A stretch of 22,470 nucleotides of DNA from JAPLJM01 sp963708515 (GTDB lineage: Bacteria; Desulfobacterota; Syntrophia; Syntrophales; Fen-1087): assembly GCA_963708515.1 (NCBI GenBank), contig CAVPSX010000014.1:1-22470 (forward strand), read 5' to 3'. The notes beneath the pieces were generated by a model. The model saw only the letters and a list, made by a program, of their open reading frames with translations. It did no database searches and had not been told where the DNA came from. The position numbers and the translations under genes were made by a program. Shown here piece after piece: positions 1 through 7,883 of the stretch; within the stretch, counting starts at the first letter, position 1, and each line of letters begins with the position of its first letter.

Positions 1-367
1 CAGGTAATGATTGGAGCTGGGGTGTAGCCGCCCGGCACGTGTTTCATCATTTGTCGATGAAGCTTTCAATCGCGTAACAAAACAAAATCAAAAGGATGTT
101 TTGGATAAATACCGGCAAGATTATCGTCTTTCCATCGAAGATTTTGCCGATCAAGTTCATGCCTATATTGAGCTGCAAGCGCATGACTTTCGCCTGAATT
201 TTTTTGTAGACGAGGTCGGCCAATACGTCGCCGACAACGTCAAACTGATGACCAATCTACAAACCATCGCCGAAAGCCTAGCCACCAAATGCCGAGGCCG
301 CGCCTGGGTCATCGTGACTGCCCAAGAAGACATGGGAACTGTTGTCGGTGAAATGGGCAAGCAGCAA
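1..367 (+). pseudogene. brxC: BREX system P-loop ATPase BrxC/PglY, internal fragment
   Basis: This is an internal fragment of a BrxC-type protein, the large P-loop ATPase of BREX phage-defence systems. The readable frame runs from about position 50 to 367. It shows a Walker-B-like segment (LNFFVDEVGQ), then LMTNLQTIAESLATKCRG, RAWVIVTAQEDM and GEMGKQQ, which I recognise as the conserved core of BrxC. The N-terminal Walker A and the whole C-terminal half are missing. After GEMGKQQ (ending at 367) the frame gives only two unrelated residues and a stop, because the DNA becomes antisense bamA. The fragment looks more AT-rich than the genes that follow. No other BREX gene is present here. Reading before about position 45 is uncertain. 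It may be a remnant, but an assembly misjoin is more likely. Family identification is fairly firm; biological linkage to the rest of the window is weak. Confidence 0.75.
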
Positions 368-371
368 TTTT
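360..371. other. Breakpoint joining brxC fragment to truncated bamA
   Basis: BrxC-like coding on the + strand is recognisable up to 367, and BamA-like coding on the - strand is recognisable down to about 363 (ending YVSKI). The two overlap by a few bases (AGCAA). There is no terminal inverted repeat, target duplication or recombinase gene at this point. A loss of BamA would be lethal in a diderm bacterium, so a chimeric assembly join is the simplest reading. Confidence 0.6.
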
Positions 372-1308
372 GCTGACATAAAGCCTATCGCCTTCCACAA
401 TATTATAGGTGACCCGAACGTCCTTCTCCCTTCCTTTTCGACCTGGTCGGTGATGTCCGCATTGTAATAGCCCTTGCTGTGATAGAGGCCCCTGATTCTC
501 TCGATGTCCGCCCTGACTTTTTCAGGATTCAGGATCTGGCGGGTTTTGAAGGTCAGCACACCCTCAATATCCCCCTTGCTGATCTTTTTGTTGCCTTTGA
601 TGACGATCTCGGAAATGAGCGCCCTCTGCTGGAGCGTATAAGTGATGACCTTTCCTTCAGGCGTATCGGCCACCTCTGCGGTGATATCCTGGAAATGTCC
701 CATTTTGTAGATGGCACGGACATCGGCGGCCACGTCCGCCTCCGAATAAGGACCGCCTTTTTGCTTTTCAGGACCATGCGGACGGCATCCGCCTCGATCT
801 TGCGGTTTCCCTTGAACTCCATGCCGGCAACTTTCTGGTCGGGAAAGGCCCGTTTCAGGATTTCGGTTTTCAGTTGCGTCAGAATGGCCGCGATGTTTTC
901 CACCCCGCGGCCATGGACGAAAATGCCCGGGATCGTCATGCCCTGCCGGACGTCGATGACCTTCGCATCGATGCTGATCACTTCTCCGAATTCCGAAACA
1001 CTTCCCAGGATGACCAGATCGGCCCCCAGGGTTTTTGCGACGGACAGGGCCGTGGCGTCATCCAGCCGTTTCCCGCGGAGGGCGCCCAGGACTGTGTCCC
1101 GGTCGAGGACCTCGATAAATTTTGATTTCAGCAGCTCAGCCGGGAGCCCCTTGTCGATGGCTTCCTGAATACTCGCGGCATTCGTACGAGCATGAATTTC
1201 GAAGGGAAATACGGCGATCTTCCTGATTTCGTCAGCGATTGATTCCGCTGTCCAACAAAGCGCGATCGCAACAACGGCCAGTATCATGAAGCGATTTTTT
1301 TTATTCAC
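363..1308 (-). CDS. bamA: Outer-membrane assembly factor BamA, N-terminal part with extra TolB/FlgO-like domain (truncated, frameshifted)
   Basis: BamA folds beta-barrel proteins into the outer membrane. Only the N-terminal part is here. I prefer the GTG at 1308: it overlaps the lolD stop (GTGAATAA), has GGAAGG about 8 bases upstream, and gives a clean signal peptide (hydrophobic residues 7-20, likely cleaved near SIA-DE). Residues about 27-150 are not a POTRA domain: KIAVFPFE, EVLDRDTVLGAL, AKTLGADLVILGSV and AKVIDVRQG resemble the TolB N-terminal/FlgO/CsgG fold. POTRA repeats follow (VAGMEFKGNRKIEADAV, ISEIVIKGNKKISKGDIEGV, RVTYNIVEGDRLYVSKI). Frame breaks sit near 755 (an A missing from an A-run) and near 430 (a G missing from a G-run). 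The gene ends at the brxC breakpoint, so the last POTRA domains and barrel are absent. It is the last gene of the lysS-lolC-lolD-bamA operon in this window. Confidence 0.82.
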
Positions 1309-1970
1309 CAAAAACGATCCTTCCATCCTGAAGCCCGATACGCCGGGACATTTGTTTCGCCAGCATGGCGTTATGGGTGACCACGACCAGCGTGATCCCC
1401 TTTGTCTTATTCAGCCTGACCAGGAGATCGCCGATCATCGCGCCCGTTTCCGTATCCAGGTTTCCTGTCGGTTCGTCGGCCAGCAGTATCTCCGGTTCCA
1501 TGATGAGCGCCCGGGCAACGGCCACCCGCTGTTGCTCTCCCCCCGAAAGTTCTCCGGGTTTGTGGTTGTCCTGTGTCAAGCCCCATATCTTTCAAGGAAG
1601 TTCGGCCCGCTTTCCGGCTTCTTTTTTACTCATTCCGTGAATCAAAGCCGGCATCATGGCATTTTCCAGGCTGCTGAACTCCGGCAGCAGGTTGTTGAAC
1701 TGAAAGACAAAACCGATTTTTTCATTCCTGAAAACAGCCAGTTCTGTTTCCGTCCAGATAAAAACATCCCGATCCTCAAACAGAATTGTGCCGGACGTCG
1801 GGCGATCCAGCGTCCCCAGGATATGGATCAACGTGCTTTTCCCGGAGCCGGATACACCCACGAACGGCCAGGGAATCCCCCTTGCCGATTTCGAGGTTCG
1901 AATCCTTCAGGACATCGATCCGTGTGCCGTCCTTGATAAAGGTCTTGTTGAGATTGCTGATCCTGATCAC
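1301..1970 (-). CDS. lolD: LolD, ATPase of the lipoprotein-releasing ABC transporter (frameshifted)
   Basis: LolD is the cytoplasmic ATPase of LolCDE, which extracts outer-membrane lipoproteins from the inner membrane and passes them to LolA. The frames join to a normal-length protein of about 223 residues. Walker A is GVSGSGKST, the Q-loop region is IGFVFQFNNLLPEFSSLEN, the ABC signature is LSGGEQQR, Walker B is ILLADEPTGNLD and the switch His lies in VVVTHN. The start is GTG at 1970 with AGGGG six bases upstream. The frame breaks near 1868 (an extra T just before Walker A) and at least twice between about 1560 and 1600, just before the signature motif. The gene follows lolC by about 50 bases and its stop overlaps the bamA start. 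LolD is distinguished from MacB-type ATPases mainly by its LolC/E neighbour. Confidence 0.88.
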
Positions 1971-2021
1971 GATAACCCCTTCTGTACCTGAGACCTTAAA
2001 AAATCCTATCTGTTACCATCC

Positions 2022-3301
2022 CTACTCATATCTCAATGCCTCCGCCGGGTCCAGCTTCGACGCCCGCCAGGAAGGATAAATGGTGGTGATAAGAAACAGA
2101 TCGTCAAGCGACCCCACGATGATGATGGCAACATCGCCGTAATTGATCCGGGAGGGGAGCTCGCTCAGGTAATAAACATCTCCGGGCAGGATTTTAACAC
2201 CCAGCAGATTTTCGACAAAGAGCGAAATTTTCGACAGATTCAGGGCAACGGTGATGCCTCCGATGGCCCCCAGCAACGTCCCGATGACGCCGATGATCAC
2301 GCCCTGCAGAATAAAGATCTTCATGATGCTTCCGGCCGTCGCCCCCATGCTCTTAGAATGGCGATATCCTTGTTTTTTTCCATGACCACCATGATCAGGG
2401 TGGTGATGATGTTGAAGGCGGCCACGAGCACGATCAGGCTCAGGATGATGAACATGACCCGTTTTTCAAGCCGCAGGGCGGCAAACAGGTTTTTGTTCAT
2501 TTCCATCCAGTTCCTGGCCCAGTAGGGGAATCCCAGCTTTCGTTCGATGGTTTTGGCGATCACGTCCGCCTTGTAAATGTCATTGACCCGGATTTCCACG
2601 CCGGTGACCAGATCTGCCATGTTCAGGAATTCCTGGCAGTCTTTCAGCGAGACAAAAGTCAGCGTGGAATCATATTCATAAAAACCAGAATCGAAAATTC
2701 CCACGACCAGGAACCTTTTCATGCGGGGGATCATGCCCATGGGCGTGACCATGCCCGTGGGGGAGACGATGCTGATCGGTTCATAAAGAAAGATGCCGAG
2801 ATTCTTTGCCAGTTCCTTTCCGACGATGATGCCCGGGAAGATTGACCAGGCCCGGATCGATCTGTTCGGCCGGGCGCGTGTCCGCCTGGAGGAAATCCAT
2901 TTTCCCTCCTTCATCTTCCCGAGCGTGATCACCTGGAAGGCGCTTTCCACCAGCAGTCCCCGCAGCACGACCCCGCTGGCGCTGTTCCCGCTTTTGACCA
3001 TGGCCTGGCTGTAGATGAAAGGCGTGGCGGCGACGACCCCGGGCACGTTTTCGATGTTTTTGATGACCTGCGGATATTGCTTCATGGTTCCGTTGTACTC
3101 CATGAGCACGATGTGGGAATTGATCCCGAGGATTTTATTGCGCAGGTCCGTTTCAAAACCGTTCATGACGGCAAGGACGATGATGAGCGCAGCCACGCCG
3201 AGAAAGATTCCGGCGACGGAGATGAAGGTGATGACGGAGACAAAGACCTGCTTGCGCTTGGCCCGAAGATACCTCAGGCTGACAAAGAATTCATAGGACA
3301 T
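2022..3301 (-). CDS. lolC: LolC/LolE-family permease of the lipoprotein-releasing complex (frameshifted)
   Basis: This is the membrane subunit that pairs with LolD. The N-terminus MSYEFFVSLRYLRAKRKQ precedes the first membrane segment (about residues 22-45, VAGIFLGVAALIIVLAVMNGF). A large periplasmic MacB-like domain follows, then three more membrane segments and the typical ending YPSWRASKLDPAEALRYE. Its length of about 425 residues fits the family. One break near 2340 separates AILRA from MGATAGSIMKIF. A second, self-correcting pair between about 2838 and 2900 turns a normal segment (readable as LQADTRPAEQIDPGLVNLPG in another frame) into an Arg-rich stretch. The ATG shares its first base with the lysS stop (TGATG), so translation is probably coupled. 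Only one LolC/E gene is seen, as in species with a LolF-like homodimer, so the C or E label is arbitrary. Confidence 0.85.
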
Positions 3302-4793
3302 CAGTTGCCGCCTTCGTCCCGGGTCCGCATGTGGGGGAAAAGGATGACGTCACGGATGGAAGCGCTGTCGGTCAGGAGCATGACCAGGCGGTCTATTCCG
3401 ATGCCCTCGCCCGCCGTGGGGGGCATGGCGTATTCCAGCGCCATGATGTAGTCTTCATCCATTTCATGGGCCTCGTTATCCCCGGCCTCTCTCTTTTTGA
3501 GCTGCATCAGGAAGCGGTCCCGCTGATCCACGGGATCGTTCAGCTCGGAGAAGGCATTGGCGATTTCCTTTCCGCAGATGTAAAGCTCAAAGCGGTCCGT
3601 CAGGCCCGGGTCGGCGGCGTTCCTGCGGGATAGCGGGGAGACTTCGACCGGATAGTGCGTGACGAAGGTCGGCTGGACCAGATGGGCCTCGGCCGCCTCC
3701 TCGAAGATGGCCATGATCACGTTGCCCAGAGGCGCCCGATCATCGACGTCAAGTCCCAGGGACCGCGCATAGGCGATGGCTCTGTCCAAATCCTTCAGCA
3801 CGTCCGGATCGATCCGGCAGCTTTCAATAATTGCGTCCTTGACGGTAACGCGCCTCCAGGGCGGCGTCAGGTCGATCTGCCGATCCTGATAGGTAAAGGT
3901 CAGCTGGCCGAGCAGGTTCTGCGCCACGAAAACGAACAGCTCCTCGGTCATGGTCATGAGGTCCTCGTAGGTCGCATAGGCCTGATAAAACTCCATCATG
4001 GTAAATTCGGGATTGTGAAAGGAGGAGATGCCTTCATTGCGGAAGTTCCGGTTGATTTCGAAAACCCGTTCCATACCCCCGATGACGAGCCGTTTCAGAT
4101 AAAGTTCCGGTGCGATCCTCAGGTACAGATCCATACCCAGCGCGTTGATGGTGGGTTTTAAAAGGCCGGGCCACCGCGCCGCCTGGCACGGGGCTGCATC
4201 ATCGGCGTTTCGACTTCCAAAAAATCCCTTTCTTCCATGAAACGGCGAATCAGCTGGATGATCCGGCTCCGCTTCCGGAAAACGTCCTTGACCCGGGGAT
4301 TGACGATCAGATCCAGGTGGCGCTGGCGATAGCGGGTTTCAATGTCCGTCAAACCGTGCCATTTTTCCGGCAGCGGGTGGATGGCTTTCGACAGCAGGCG
4401 CAGCCGGTCGGTCTCGATGGTCAATTCATCGGTCTTCGTGCGGAAAATCCTGCCCTCGATTGCGACGATATCGCCCACATCCAATTTTTTAAAGAGCTGA
4501 TAAGCCGCCTCGCCCACGATCTGTCTGTGAATATAGCTCTGCAGGCGGCCTTTGCGGTCCTGAAGACTGATGAAGGCGGCCTTGCCGAAATTCCGGATGG
4601 CCATGATGCGGCCCGCGAGGCCGAACCGTTCCTCCACGCGCGTCAGCGCGTCATGATCCATTTGAGAAAAGCGCGACAGAATTTCTTCCGTGGTATTTTT
4701 GACCCTTACGTCGTTCGGATAAAGATCGATGCCCTCCGCCTTCAGGGCTTCGATCTTTTCCTTTCGTTTTTTCAGGAGTTCACTTTCTTCCAT
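3301..4793 (-). CDS. lysS: Lysyl-tRNA synthetase, class II (frameshifted)
   Basis: It charges tRNA-Lys with lysine in the cytoplasm. The N-terminal OB-fold anticodon-binding domain is seen as LAGRIMAIRNFGKAAFISLQD. Class II motif 1 is around RSRIIQLIRRFMEERDFLEVETPMM, motif 2 is FEINRNFRNEGIS followed by HNPEFTMMEFYQAYA, and motif 3 is GEGIGIDRLVMLLTDS. The total is close to 497 residues, normal for bacterial LysS. The frame is broken twice within about 60 bases near 4140-4190: an extra C after MMQP and another before NALGMDLYLRIAPELYLKRL, where flanking sequence resumes without loss. The start is ATG at 4793 with only a modest upstream AGG. It heads the operon that continues into lolC, lolD and bamA, an order I associate with Geobacter- and Syntrophus-like bacteria. 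Confidence 0.92.
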
Positions 4794-4830
4794 ACAGCCA
4801 TACCTGTTTGTTGAATAGTAAGTCGATTTG

Positions 4831-4857
4831 ACTATATTTTTTTTCTCTATTAGTCAA
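4831..4857 (-). promoter_or_regulatory. Candidate sigma70 promoter of the lysS operon
   Basis: On the - strand TTGACT (4857-4852) is followed after 15 bases by TATAGT (4836-4831), about 40 bases before the lysS ATG. The spacer is shorter than the ideal 17. The same stretch contains a TTGACTA/TAGTCAA inverted repeat with an A-run between, so an operator or weak hairpin role is also possible. Confidence 0.35.
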
Positions 4858-4897
4858 GCGGGAATTCAAGAGACCCTGATTTGAGCGTTCACCGTCA

Positions 4898-5053
4898 GAG
4901 ACCTCTGAAAAATGGCTTCGCCGCGTCTCAAAAATCTTTTCCGCTAAGAGGACAACCAGTCGTAATCATGATTCATGACAAGCCGTTAACGTCATCTCTG
5001 GAAAGGCGGAAAACATTTGATTCGCCGCTTGCGAACCATTTTTCATAGGTCTC
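4898..5053 (-). repeat. Type I short inverted-repeat element, 156 bp, full copy 1
   Basis: The stretch begins GAGACCTCTGAAAAATGG and ends CCATTTTTCATAGGTCTC, so its ends are inverted repeats extending over TTCGC and neighbouring bases. Read on the - strand it aligns along most of its length with 8841-8994, including GGTTCGCAAGCGGCGAAT near one end, TCTTAGCG in the right half and GCGGCGAAGCCATTTTTCA at the other end. It has no coding capacity and no obvious target-site duplication. It looks like a miniature non-autonomous element or REP/BIME-like unit sitting between lysS and ssb. Confidence 0.75.
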
Positions 5054-5073
5054 GATTAGTTTTAAAAATAATG

Positions 5074-5102
5074 TTGTTATCCCCGGCCGAATTGTGTATG
5101 TT
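5074..5102 (+). promoter_or_regulatory. Candidate sigma70 promoter of ssb
   Basis: TTGTTA (5074-5079) and TATGTT (5097-5102) are 17 bases apart and end about 35 bases before the ssb ATG. Each hexamer matches consensus at four positions. The promoter lies just outside the type I repeat at 4898-5053. Confidence 0.4.
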
Positions 5103-5137
5103 CCATCATCGATTTTGGTTCGCAAAGGGGGGGAAAT

Positions 5138-5542
5138 ATGGTCAACAAAGCGGTACTCATCGGCAGGCTCGGAAAGGATCCGGAGGTCCGTTACACGCCG
5201 GATGGATTGATGATCACCAGTTTCAATCTGGCAACCGATGAACAATGGAAGGATAAGAGCGGCCAGAAGGTACAGAAAACGGAGTGGCACCGCATTGTCA
5301 CCTTCGGCAAACTGGCGGAGATCTGCGGCAATTATCTTGCCAAGGGGAAGATGATCTTCGTTGAAGGCCGCATCCAGACAAGGTCCTGGGAAGACAAGGA
5401 AGGCGCCAAGCGTTACACGACGGAGATCGTCGCCTCGGATATGCGGATGCTGGATTCGAAGGGGCAGGGCAAAGGGTCGGAATCTCCTGTGGAAGAACCG
5501 TTTCCGGCTGGAGCCATTCCCGAAGAGGACGTACCCTTTTAA
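5138..5542 (+). CDS. ssb: Single-stranded DNA-binding protein
   Basis: SSB coats single-stranded DNA during replication and repair and recruits partners through its acidic tail. The 134-residue protein starts MVNKAVLIGRLGKDPEVRYT. Residues about 1-107 form the OB fold with the typical WHRIVTFGKLAEICGNYLAKG and VEGRIQTRSWEDKEG segments. A short low-complexity linker leads to the tip EEDVPF, matching the protein-interaction tail D-D-(I/V/L)-P-F. A strong G-rich ribosome site lies about 6 bases before the ATG. The frame is intact. The gene is convergent with tatA, with stops only about ten bases apart. Confidence 0.96.
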   Translation: MVNKAVLIGRLGKDPEVRYTPDGLMITSFNLATDEQWKDKSGQKVQKTEWHRIVTFGKLAEICGNYLAKGKMIFVEGRIQTRSWEDKEGAKRYTTEIVASDMRMLDSKGQGKGSESPVEEPFPAGAIPEEDVPF

Positions 5543-5572
5543 GAACCGGGCTTACTTGGGTTCGACTTTTTT
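5543..5572 (+). terminator. Possible Rho-independent terminator of ssb
   Basis: Immediately after the ssb stop, GAACC (5543-5547) can pair with GGTTC (5559-5563), followed by a T-run at 5567-5572. The stem is only five pairs, and the site overlaps the last codons of tatA on the other strand, so this is tentative. Confidence 0.3.
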
Positions 5573-5737
5573 ATTCTCCGGGGTCACGTCGACTTCATCG
5601 GGTTCCTTGGTCGCCTTCTTGAAATTTTTGATGCCTTTGCCGATGGCGCCGCCGATTTCCGGAAGTTTGCCCGCACCAAAGATAATCAGGATAATCACGA
5701 GGATAATGATCAATTCAGGCATGCCGATTCCAAACAT
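5552..5737 (-). CDS. tatA: Sec-independent protein translocase TatA/TatE family
   Basis: TatA forms the protein-conducting assembly of the twin-arginine system for folded proteins. The 61-residue protein has the family plan: a short N-terminus (MFGIGMPELI), one membrane helix (about residues 7-21, ELIIILVIILIIFG), the FGAGKLPEIGGAIGKGIKNFKKA hinge and amphipathic helix (given here as its parts FGAGKLPEIG and GAIGKGIKNFKK), and a charged tail. I chose the ATG at 5737, with GGAAGGG about ten bases upstream. A longer frame from 5779 adds a basic leader not typical of TatA. No tatB or tatC is adjacent. The frame is intact. Confidence 0.93.
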   Translation of the reverse strand: MFGIGMPELIIILVIILIIFGAGKLPEIGGAIGKGIKNFKKATKEPDEVDVTPENKKVEPK

Positions 5738-5860
5738 ATCGATTAAATCCCTTCCATGGCCTCTGAAAAACCGGGCCATATCGTTGGCGCAACATTAGAA
5801 CAATAAAGCATCCTTGTCAAACAATTCCTGACGGACAAGCGGAGAGATTTGCGCAACCGG

Positions 5861-5910
5861 TGAAAAATGGTTTGCAGACGGCGAATCAAAGATTTTTCGA
5901 CTTTTCAAAA
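5861..5910 (+). repeat. Type I repeat, left-half copy
   Basis: TGAAAAATGGTTTGCAGACG followed by GCGAATCAAAGATTTTTCGA and CTTTTCA closely matches the left half of the full element at 8841-8994 (TGAAAAATGGTTCGCAAGCG, GCGAATAAAAGATTTTTCGA, CTTTTCA). I see no right half after it. The surrounding 5780-6003 gap shows no gene. Confidence 0.65.
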
Positions 5911-6003
5911 CTTAGATTAAATTATTGATTTTAATCATATATTATCCGTATCAAGGGGGACATGACGAAGTCGTATCCCCCTCAACGCAAAGGCCTCAGG
6001 TGG

Positions 6004-6766
6004 TCAATCTTCGGGGAGGCGCAGGTGCACGACGTGTCCCCGCTTCCCGATACTGCCGATGGATTTACCTTGGAACGAAATTGCGATTCCCCCCCGCGTT
6101 GCCGATGTCGATCGTGAATGAGTCAGAGGCAAAGCGCTCAAGCGTTTCTCCCGCCTGGAGGATCATCTGCTCGGATCGATTCCCATCCTCCAGTATCCTT
6201 ATCCAGACCGGTTCGCTGGCTTCCATGAAAAGATGGTACTTCTTTTCCGATACCGGTTTGGGTGTTTCCGATTGGACCTCCGGCTTCATATCAGGCGCCG
6301 TCTGAACGGGTGGAGCGGGCGGCGTCGGGGCAATCTCCGGACCCGGCCGGTTGTAGTATAACAGGAACATAACGACGATCACCGCCATCGCGGCGGACAC
6401 AAGCCAGACGATCCTTTTGCCATGTCCGCCAGGTTTCAACAAGGCGCTTCCGGCCTCCTTTTCCTGCTCGGGGGGGGCATTCAGGGATTGAAGGTAGTTT
6501 TCATAGGCAGCGAGCAGAATTTCACTCTCCGCGCCAATGCCCCGGGCGTAGCTTCTGATGAACGCCCGGGCAAAAACGGGCGCCGGCAGCAGCTGATATT
6601 GCCCGCTTTCAATGGCTTTCAGATTGGTGACGCTGATGCGGGTGCTTTCGAAGATGTCCTGCAGCGAAAGCCCCTTTGCCTCCCGAAGCGCCGTGAGATC
6701 AGGATAGAAAACGGAGGAGATGTTGTTCCGATCTTCCGGCGCCGGAGGGATGATCGTGTCTGTCAT
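6004..6766 (-). CDS. RodZ-like membrane protein: HTH domain, one membrane helix, C-terminal DUF4115 domain (one frameshift)
   Basis: RodZ-type proteins link the MreB cytoskeleton to the cell-wall machinery. From the ATG at 6766 the order is a cytoplasmic Xre-like HTH (residues about 22-90, LREAKGLSLQDIFESTRIS, LKAIESGQY, FARAFIRSYARGIG), a basic stop-transfer segment, a membrane helix at about 119-138 (IVWLVSAAMAVIVVMFLLYY), a Pro-rich periplasmic linker, and a beta-rich C-terminal domain (EASEPVWIRILEDGN, LQAGETLERFASDSFTIDIGN). An extra G in a run of seven near 6090 breaks the frame; removing it restores a family-like end (SFQGKSIGSIGKRGHVVHL) and a stop at 6006-6004. Corrected length is about 254 residues. 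It lacks the usual neighbour genes (ispG or a radical SAM gene), so the cell-shape role is inferred from domains only. Confidence 0.85.
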
Positions 6767-6835
6767 GGATGCCCATCCCTTTGAACTCTTACCGTAGGCC
6801 CATATCATTGATTGGTGCGGCAGGCAATCAAAATT

Positions 6836-6998
6836 TCCCCCTCCCTTCATCCCCTTCCACCGGGGGAGAGGAAAACGGATAGTGCATTCATTTCCTCACC
6901 CTTGACGGGCAAGGTCCCCAGTCCCGTCTCCCTTGATGGGTGAAGTCCCTCTAACATTCCCTCCCCCTTGGTGGGGGAGGGTCAGGGTGGGGGGGACC
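6836..6998. repeat. G/C-rich palindromic REP-like cluster between the rodZ-like gene and suhB
   Basis: The divergent gap 6767-7073 contains several related C-run/G-run palindromes. The best is CCTCCCCCTTGGTGGGGGAGG at 6960-6980 (21 bases, given by position; arms CCTCCCCC and GGGGGAGG), with degenerate versions near 6836-6870 and 6898-6950. I see no gene in the gap. The arrangement resembles common bacterial interspersed palindromes. Confidence 0.6.
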
Positions 6999-7073
6999 GG
7001 AGGATTAGTCTTGTTTTTTTGGAGGCAGGCGTGATAGACAGGGCCGCATCTCATTGCCGGGGAATAGAAGCGC

Positions 7074-7856
7074 ATGAAGGAATATCTGTCGTTTACAACG
7101 GCCATCGCCAGAGAGGCCGGGCTGCTCCTGAAGAGCAGGATTAACGATTGCCATACCATTGATTTCAAAGGTGAAATCGATATCGTGACCGAAGCCGACC
7201 GGATGTCCGAGGCGCTGATCCTGTCGGCCATCCGCCGGCAGTATCCCGGGCATGACATCCTGTCGGAAGAATCCGCCGCGACCCGGAACGGTTCATCCTT
7301 TCGCTGGATCGTCGATCCCCTGGACGGGACGACGAATTACGCCCATGGCTACCCCGTCTTCTGTGTTTCCATTGCCCTTGAAAGAGAAGGTGAAATCGGT
7401 CTGGGCGTCGTTTTCAACCCGATGCTCGATGAGATGTTTACAGCCGAAAAGGGGGCAGGGGCCTGTCTGAACGGCCGGAAACTTTCGGTTTCCGCGACCG
7501 CGATCCTCTCTCACGGCCTGCTGGCGACGGGCTTTCCCTATGATATCCGCGAAAGCAAAGATAACAATATCAAATATTTCGTGGAAATGGCCCGCAAAGC
7601 CCGGGCCATCCGCCGGGCGGGCTCCGCCGCGCTGGACCTGGCCTATGTCGCCGCCGGCCGCTTCGACGGTTTCTGGGAATTGAAATTGAGTCCCTGGGAT
7701 ACCGCTGCCGGGTGTCTTCTGGTCCGGGAGGCCGGAGGTCTGGTGACGGATCTTTTCGGGGCCCCCTTTGAGCTGCAATCCCCGCATGTCCTTGCGTCGA
7801 ACGGCGTATTGCATCAGGATATGATGGCGGTCTTCAGGCGGACCGAAGCCACCTGA
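7074..7856 (+). CDS. suhB: Inositol monophosphatase family protein (SuhB-like)
   Basis: A Mg-dependent sugar- or inositol-phosphate phosphatase of 260 residues with an intact frame. The metal-binding motifs are all present: SEES around residues 64-67, DPLDGTTN with Asp81 and Asp84, and WDTAAG with Asp209. The substrate-loop region GAGACLNGRKL and the C-terminal GAPFELQSPHVLASNG are typical. The start ATG at 7074 has GGGGAATAGAAG upstream. The family also includes SuhB proteins acting in rRNA transcription antitermination, and the sequence alone does not say which role applies. It stands alone on the + strand, convergent with the HD-domain gene, with a type II repeat end starting directly after its TGA. 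Confidence 0.93.
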   Translation: MKEYLSFTTAIAREAGLLLKSRINDCHTIDFKGEIDIVTEADRMSEALILSAIRRQYPGHDILSEESAATRNGSSFRWIVDPLDGTTNYAHGYPVFCVSIALEREGEIGLGVVFNPMLDEMFTAEKGAGACLNGRKLSVSATAILSHGLLATGFPYDIRESKDNNIKYFVEMARKARAIRRAGSAALDLAYVAAGRFDGFWELKLSPWDTAAGCLLVREAGGLVTDLFGAPFELQSPHVLASNGVLHQDMMAVFRRTEAT

Positions 7857-7883
7857 GCATCCGGACTTTTTACGCGGTCGTCA
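7857..7883 (+). repeat. Type II repeat, end fragment
   Basis: GCATCCGGACTTTTTACG continues as CGGTCGTCA and matches the right end of the full type II element at 10069-10194. It begins at the base after the suhB stop and contains the stop codon (TAA, 7872-7870) of the HD-domain gene on the other strand. Confidence 0.7.

Noticed and set aside
1..367. A complete BREX defence island in this window
   Set aside because: Only an internal BrxC fragment is present; no methylase, PglZ, BrxL or other BREX gene follows, and the next genes are housekeeping.
4973..5290. A 105-codon - strand frame with a hydrophobic N-terminus
   Set aside because: It starts antisense inside ssb and ends in the type I repeat; ssb is clearly the real gene.
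5925..6305. A 126-codon + strand frame between tatA and the rodZ-like gene
   Set aside because: Most of it is antisense to the rodZ-like C-terminal domain, and the rest overlaps repeat-flanking DNA; no ribosome site or family match is seen.
6896..7258. A 120-codon - strand frame over the REP cluster and suhB start
   Set aside because: It runs through palindromic repeat DNA and antisense to the conserved suhB N-terminus.
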